Below the pieces are notes generated by a model. The model saw only the letters and a program-made list of their open reading frames with translations. It had not been told where the DNA came from and made no database searches. From positions 1 to 18,886 of the forward strand of contig DJQK01000156.1 in the NCBI GenBank assembly GCA_002437575.1: a stretch of DNA of 18,886 nt, read 5' to 3'. Of the stretch, positions 15,765-18,886 are shown piece by piece. The DNA comes from Clostridiales bacterium UBA6388 (GTDB taxonomy: Bacteria > Bacillota > Clostridia > Oscillospirales > Oscillospiraceae). The translations under genes were made by a program, and so were the position numbers. Every line of letters starts with the position of its first letter. Position 1 is the stretch's first letter.

Positions 15765-16419
15765 GGCGCTGCGTGCGGCAAATTTGCACATTTCGATCGT
15801 TTCTGTCAACGACCCTTCCTTCCGCCGGTACGGCCGCGTCATAAAGACCGACACGTCGGCGTTCTGCAGGGCGGCGAAGACAGCCGTGGACTTCCCGGCA
15901 GAAGGCAGCCGGTACCTGGCGGCAGTCCCGGCGCTCGATACGCTGCCGGAGGCAAAGGCCCTTCGTCAGACGCTCTGCGGCCAGCTCGACGAGCAGATCG
16001 GCCTTTGCTGGGGCCACTCCAACCAGCTCAACGCGCTCGAGTGGCACACCTGCAATGAGTTCAACATCGCCGTACAGGAGCTGGTGCTGCTGCTGGCTAA
16101 GCGGGGCGATCTGGATGCAGACGGCCGGCTCGACGCGAATAAGGTCCGCGCGTTTTATCTGGCCGAGGGCGAAATGATCGAGGTCTATTCCGATACGCTG
16201 CATTTCTGCCCGTGCGAGGTGACGAAAGACGGCTTTTCCTGCATCGTCGGCCTGCAGCGCGGCACCAATCTGCCGCTCGAGCCGCAGACGGAAAAAAGTC
16301 CGTTCCTCTGGGCGAAGAACAAATGGCTGCTGGCGCACGAACAGAATGCACCGCTCGTCGCACGCGGCGCGTTCGCCGGAATTTACGGTGAGAACTGGCG
16401 CATCAATCCTGTAGAGTGA
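15751..16419 (+). CDS. DUF4867 family protein
   Basis: This 222-residue soluble protein of unknown function matches the DUF4867 pattern as I know it: an N-terminal SVNDPSFRRYGRVI segment, then SNQLNALEWHTCNEFNIAV (residues 90-108, with E97, H99 and E103), and later EVYSDTLHFCPCEV (H151, C153, C155). The conserved His/Glu residues and beta-rich second half suggest a cupin-like metal enzyme, perhaps an isomerase, epimerase or lyase on the pathway; that is inference. AAGGGGG precedes the ATG by nine bases, and the gene starts inside the end of the kinase gene. Such coupling argues that it has a step or accessory role in the same pathway. No reaction is known to me for this family. Confidence 0.85.
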   Translation: MDRLEALRAANLHISIVSVNDPSFRRYGRVIKTDTSAFCRAAKTAVDFPAEGSRYLAAVPALDTLPEAKALRQTLCGQLDEQIGLCWGHSNQLNALEWHTCNEFNIAVQELVLLLAKRGDLDADGRLDANKVRAFYLAEGEMIEVYSDTLHFCPCEVTKDGFSCIVGLQRGTNLPLEPQTEKSPFLWAKNKWLLAHEQNAPLVARGAFAGIYGENWRINPVE

Positions 16420-16442
16420 CAATAAAGTTTGGAGGAGACAGT

Positions 16443-17255
16443 ATGAATCTGAAGAAGACGTATGTTCCGAAAATCGGCTACACCGAGATCTGCAAGACGG
16501 GAGAATGTTCGCTTAAGCTGCTCGACTTCGGCATGGTGGAGCTCAAAAAGGGCGACAGCGTGACGATCGAGACCGGCGAAAAGGAATTCGCGTTCATCAT
16601 CCTCGGCGGTCACGCGGATTTCGCGTTCGACGGTACGAAGTGGGAAAACGTCGGCGGCCGCCGCTCGGTGTTTGAAGGAAAGGCCACGAGCGTGTATATG
16701 CCGCGGCACAAAACGCTCACCATCACCGGCTGCGAGCACGTGAAGATCGCCGTTTGCAGCACGAAGGTCGACGTTGACTCCGAGCCGGAGATCGTCGGGC
16801 CCGAGCGCGTGCGGACCGCGATGCTGGGCGTGAAGCCCTGGGAGCGCGACACGCACTTCATCATCGACGGCAATACGAACGCCAAGCGGCTCACGATCGG
16901 CGAGGCGTTCATCACCCCGGGCAACTGGGCCGGCTTCCCGCCGCACAAGCACGATGTGGACAATATGCCGCAGGAGGGCATTCTGGAGGAAATTTACTAT
17001 TTCCTGTTCCAGCCCGAGCAGGGCTTCGCCATCCAGTGCGCGTACACGAAGGACGGAGAGTTTGACGAGGCGTACCGCGTGCAGCAGGACGATCTGGTCG
17101 AGTTCCCGCGCGGCTATCACACCACCGTCGGTGCGCCGGGCTACAACACCTACTTCCTCTGGCTCATGGCCGGCGAGCATCAGGGCTTCTTCCGCTCGAA
17201 CGATCCCGATCACGACTGGGTGACGGCGGTGGAAAACCTCATCAAAAAAAGCTGA
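16443..17255 (+). CDS. IolB-like (KduI/IolB family) sugar isomerase
   Basis: This 270-residue protein has the usual IolB length and the double-cupin layout. Metal-binding candidates are H168 and H170 in FPPHKHD, E182/E183 in LEEIYYFLF, and H226 in RGYHTTVGAPG; the segments PGNWAGFPPHKHD and DEAYRVQQDDLV are family hallmarks. Characterised IolB isomerises 5-deoxy-glucuronate to 5-dehydro-2-deoxy-gluconate, the substrate of IolC kinase and then IolJ aldolase. Homologues of both of these are three and two genes upstream here. No IolD or IolE homologue is in the window, so the substrate may differ. ATG 16443 follows TTTGGAGGAG closely; an in-frame start at 16416 would lack a ribosome site. The operon probably ends at the hairpin 17272-17306. 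Confidence 0.9.
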   Translation: MNLKKTYVPKIGYTEICKTGECSLKLLDFGMVELKKGDSVTIETGEKEFAFIILGGHADFAFDGTKWENVGGRRSVFEGKATSVYMPRHKTLTITGCEHVKIAVCSTKVDVDSEPEIVGPERVRTAMLGVKPWERDTHFIIDGNTNAKRLTIGEAFITPGNWAGFPPHKHDVDNMPQEGILEEIYYFLFQPEQGFAIQCAYTKDGEFDEAYRVQQDDLVEFPRGYHTTVGAPGYNTYFLWLMAGEHQGFFRSNDPDHDWVTAVENLIKKS

Positions 17256-17271
17256 CCTCTGAAAGGAACAG

Positions 17272-17306
17272 GCGGTCTCTGACGCAGCGATCAGAGACCG
17301 CTTTTT
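17272..17306 (+). terminator. Terminator-like hairpin directly before the MFS gene
   Basis: Arms GCGGTCTCTGA (17272-17282) and TCAGAGACCGC (17291-17301) pair perfectly over 11 bases with an eight-base loop, followed by five T. By form it is the terminator of the catabolic operon. It lies only seven bases before the MFS start codon and takes the place where a ribosome site should be. Confidence 0.85.
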
Positions 17307-17313
17307 ATAAGCT

Positions 17314-18486
17314 ATGCTCTATTTTCTTCTGGTTATCATCTACGCGTCCTACATCGGCGTCGGTCTTCCGAACGGCATTCTCAGCGCAGCCTGGCCGACC
17401 ATGCACGAAAGTCTCGGCGCGGCGCTCTCCGGCGCGGGAACGGTGTCGATGCTCATGTCGGCCTGCACCATTGCCGCCAGCGTCGGCACGCCGTTTTTCC
17501 TGCGCCGCATCGGAACGAAAAACACCGCTGCGCTGTGCATCGCGCTGACCGCCTTCGGCCTTCTCGGCACGTCTTTTTGCCGGAGCTTTTTTGCCGTCTG
17601 CCTCTGCGCGGTTCCCTATGGGCTCGGAGCCGGCGGCATCGACGTTGCGCTCAACGACTTTCTGGCGTGGCACTACAAAAGCCGGTATCTTGCCTGGATG
17701 CACTGTATGTGGGGCCTTGGCGCGTCGGTCGGCCCATATATTGTGGCCTATGCGCTCGAAACCGGCGGCTGGACGCTGGGCTACCGCTGCATCGGCCTTT
17801 TGCAGCTGGCGGTGGTCGCGATGCTGTTCATGAGCACGCCCTTGTGGAAACGCGCCGGAGATCTTCCGGCCGCATCCGAAAAGAAGGCTGCGGGGCAAAG
17901 CACGCGTTCCGTCCTGCGCAGCACACCGGGCGCGGGGCTGATCATCGGAATGTTCTTCTGCTACTGTGCGCTGGAAAAAACGGCAAGCCTCTGGTGCGGC
18001 AGCTATCTGGTCTACAGCCGGGGCTTTACGGCCGAGAAGGCGGCTGCGTTCGTCAGCCTGTTCTTCCTTGGCATCACCGCGGGCCGCGCCCTGAGCGGCT
18101 TTGTCAGCGTTTTGTTCAGTGACAAACAGATGGTGCGTCTGGGAAGCGGCGCGCTGGTGTGCGGGCTTCTGGTCTTGCTGGCGGTGCAGACGCAGACGGC
18201 TGCGCTTGTCGGATTTTTCCTGATCGGGCTGGGCTGCTCGCCGATCTATCCGTGCATCATCCATATGACCCCGGCACTGTTCGGCGCGGAAAAGGCGCAG
18301 ACGCTCATCGGCATCGAGCTGGCGGGCGCGTATGTGGGCTCGCTTTCCATGCCGCCGCTGTTTGGCCTGCTGGCAAACGCCGGGAAAACGTCGCTGCTTC
18401 CGGCGCATATTCTGGCGCTGACGCTCGGCATGATCGTGCTGCACGAGCTGCTGCACCGGCGTTATGCGGCTCGATGCGAAGACTGA
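17314..18486 (+). CDS. MFS transporter
   Basis: This 390-residue integral membrane protein has about 12 helices and the major facilitator layout: a first helix (YFLLVIIYASYIGVGLPNGI) leading to SAAWPTMHESLG, a cytoplasmic loop after helix 2 (FLRRIGTKNT), GLGAGGIDVALNDF in helix 4, and a charged central loop at about residues 183-205. It resembles the FucP/YfkF-like sugar and drug transporter branch. The only start that keeps helix 1 is ATG 17314, because an in-frame TAA lies at 17308-17310 and the next ATG is 29 codons in. No ribosome site lies between the hairpin and this ATG. Its proximity suggests import or export of a pathway sugar or product; the substrate is unknown. Confidence 0.88.
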   Translation: MLYFLLVIIYASYIGVGLPNGILSAAWPTMHESLGAALSGAGTVSMLMSACTIAASVGTPFFLRRIGTKNTAALCIALTAFGLLGTSFCRSFFAVCLCAVPYGLGAGGIDVALNDFLAWHYKSRYLAWMHCMWGLGASVGPYIVAYALETGGWTLGYRCIGLLQLAVVAMLFMSTPLWKRAGDLPAASEKKAAGQSTRSVLRSTPGAGLIIGMFFCYCALEKTASLWCGSYLVYSRGFTAEKAAAFVSLFFLGITAGRALSGFVSVLFSDKQMVRLGSGALVCGLLVLLAVQTQTAALVGFFLIGLGCSPIYPCIIHMTPALFGAEKAQTLIGIELAGAYVGSLSMPPLFGLLANAGKTSLLPAHILALTLGMIVLHELLHRRYAARCED

Positions 18487-18498
18487 CGCCGCCGCTCG

Positions 18499-18524
18499 AA
18501 AAACGCCCGCGCGCTCACCGGGCG
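18499..18524 (-). terminator. Minus-strand terminator facing the MFS gene
   Basis: On the minus strand CGCCCG (18519-18524), a nine-base loop and CGGGCG (18504-18509) are followed by TTTTT (18499-18503). The polarity serves a minus-strand transcript; on the + strand no T-tract follows. It lies nine bases past the stop of the short minus-strand frame ending at 18534. Confidence 0.6.
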
Positions 18525-18533
18525 CAGCTGTAT

Positions 18534-18728
18534 TTACTTGAAATACGCCGGTACCTCGATGACACATTGCGCACCGATGGAGCGAAACAGTGCAGCTTCC
18601 AGGATTTTCCTCGAGAGGCTTTGCGGGAATGCAGCTTTGCTTGATCGGGTATCGGTGATCATATTTCTGCAATATGTGGCGCAAAGTAAAATGGTGAGTG
18701 CTGCTGCAAAACCCAAGCAGGCTGGGCA
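18534..18728 (-). pseudogene. Short minus-strand reading frame, possibly the 3' remnant of a gene
   Basis: A 64-codon open stretch between in-frame stops ends at TAA 18534-18536 with the peptide tail GAQCVIEVPAYFK, directly before a minus-oriented terminator. The first ATG in frame gives only about 42 residues and has no ribosome site. A stop at 18729-18731 closes the frame upstream. The stop-plus-terminator arrangement is what a genuine gene end looks like, so this may be the tail of a truncated or frameshifted gene. I do not recognise the family. Base composition is more AT-rich than in the neighbouring genes. It could equally be a chance frame. Confidence 0.25.
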
Positions 18729-18754
18729 TCACAGCAAGAGCACTCACCATTTTA
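18687..18754. terminator. Long perfect-arm hairpin, probable bidirectional terminator or small repeat
   Basis: TAAAATGGTGAGTGCT (18687-18702) and its exact reverse complement (18739-18754) form a 16-base-pair stem. The 36-base intervening segment can pair further (GCTG with CAGC, CCCA with TGGG). Outer A/T ends give a short U-rich tail on either strand, so it can end the MFS transcript or a minus-strand gene. It could also be a tiny inverted-repeat element flanked by TA. Confidence 0.55.
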
Positions 18755-18886
18755 TTGTTCAAGATCAGCAAAGAGATTTCAAAAAATTCATGATGCTGTC
18801 ATTTTCGCAAATTGCAAGTGCAAGTTGGACACCTGCACGGTAGAAATCAGTTCATCAGAGCATCGGTCAGGATGGAAGCCGCTGGC
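18755..18886. other. Right-edge AT-richer region, no assignable gene
   Basis: Two minus-strand frames are open from the window edge: one ends at TGA 18847-18849 (tail ...PAASILTDALMN) and one at TGA 18788-18790 (tail ...HLQFAKMTAS). Either could be the C-terminus of a gene beyond the edge. The first has codon use more like the rest of the window. Neither tail is recognisable, and the stretch below 18845 looks non-coding. Confidence 0.3.

Noticed and set aside
12613..17255. A complete myo-inositol (iol) operon
   Set aside because: Only IolB-, kinase- and aldolase-like genes are present; IolD and IolE are missing and an unrelated sugar isomerase is included.
1..18886. CRISPR array, tRNA, rRNA or intact insertion sequence
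   Set aside because: I saw no regularly spaced repeats, no cloverleaf with a CCA-type end, no rRNA-like segment and no transposase frame.

Overview
The window is GC-rich bacterial chromosome with Firmicutes gene architecture. It carries a YesM/YesN-type two-component pair, a CUT1 sugar ABC transporter with no ATPase of its own, a DUF624 (YesL) membrane protein and AGGAGG-type ribosome sites. A GC-rich member of the Clostridia (Oscillospiraceae-like) fits best; this is inferred from gene content only. Nearly all of the window is one carbohydrate uptake and catabolism locus.

Layout: (1) 1-80 is the last codons of a malic enzyme on the + strand, followed by a palindrome and a bidirectional terminator. 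(2) 153-2250 on the - strand is a two-gene operon: LacX-type aldose 1-epimerase, then an FAD-dependent oxidoreductase. (3) 2448-5558 on the + strand is divergent from it: DUF624 membrane protein, a small membrane-anchored protein of unknown function, a Gfo/Idh/MocA dehydrogenase and a ThuA-like protein, all tightly packed. The two divergent promoters share a sequence element. (4) 5737-8977 is the ABC transporter: binding lipoprotein, an intergenic terminator, then two permeases. (5) 9128-12441 is an AraC-type response regulator and its sensor kinase, behind a near-consensus promoter. (6) 12613-17255 is a five-gene catabolic operon: FucI/AraA-like isomerase, class II aldolase, PfkB kinase, DUF4867 protein and IolB-like isomerase. 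(7) 17314-18486 is an MFS transporter whose start directly abuts a terminator-like hairpin. (8) 18487-18886 is lower in GC and has no convincing gene. It holds a short minus-strand reading frame with its own terminator and a long hairpin.

How the genes may work together (inference): the kinase senses an external sugar or a derived signal, and the regulator activates the transporter and catabolic operons. The lipoprotein and permeases import an oligosaccharide or glycoside, powered by a shared ATPase encoded elsewhere. The dehydrogenase/ThuA pair, and perhaps the FAD enzyme, modify the imported sugar. The released sugar then passes through isomerase, kinase and aldolase to dihydroxyacetone phosphate and an aldehyde. 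The extra IolB-like and DUF4867 proteins make this lower pathway unusual, and its substrate cannot be read from the sequence. It is the best candidate here for an undescribed system.
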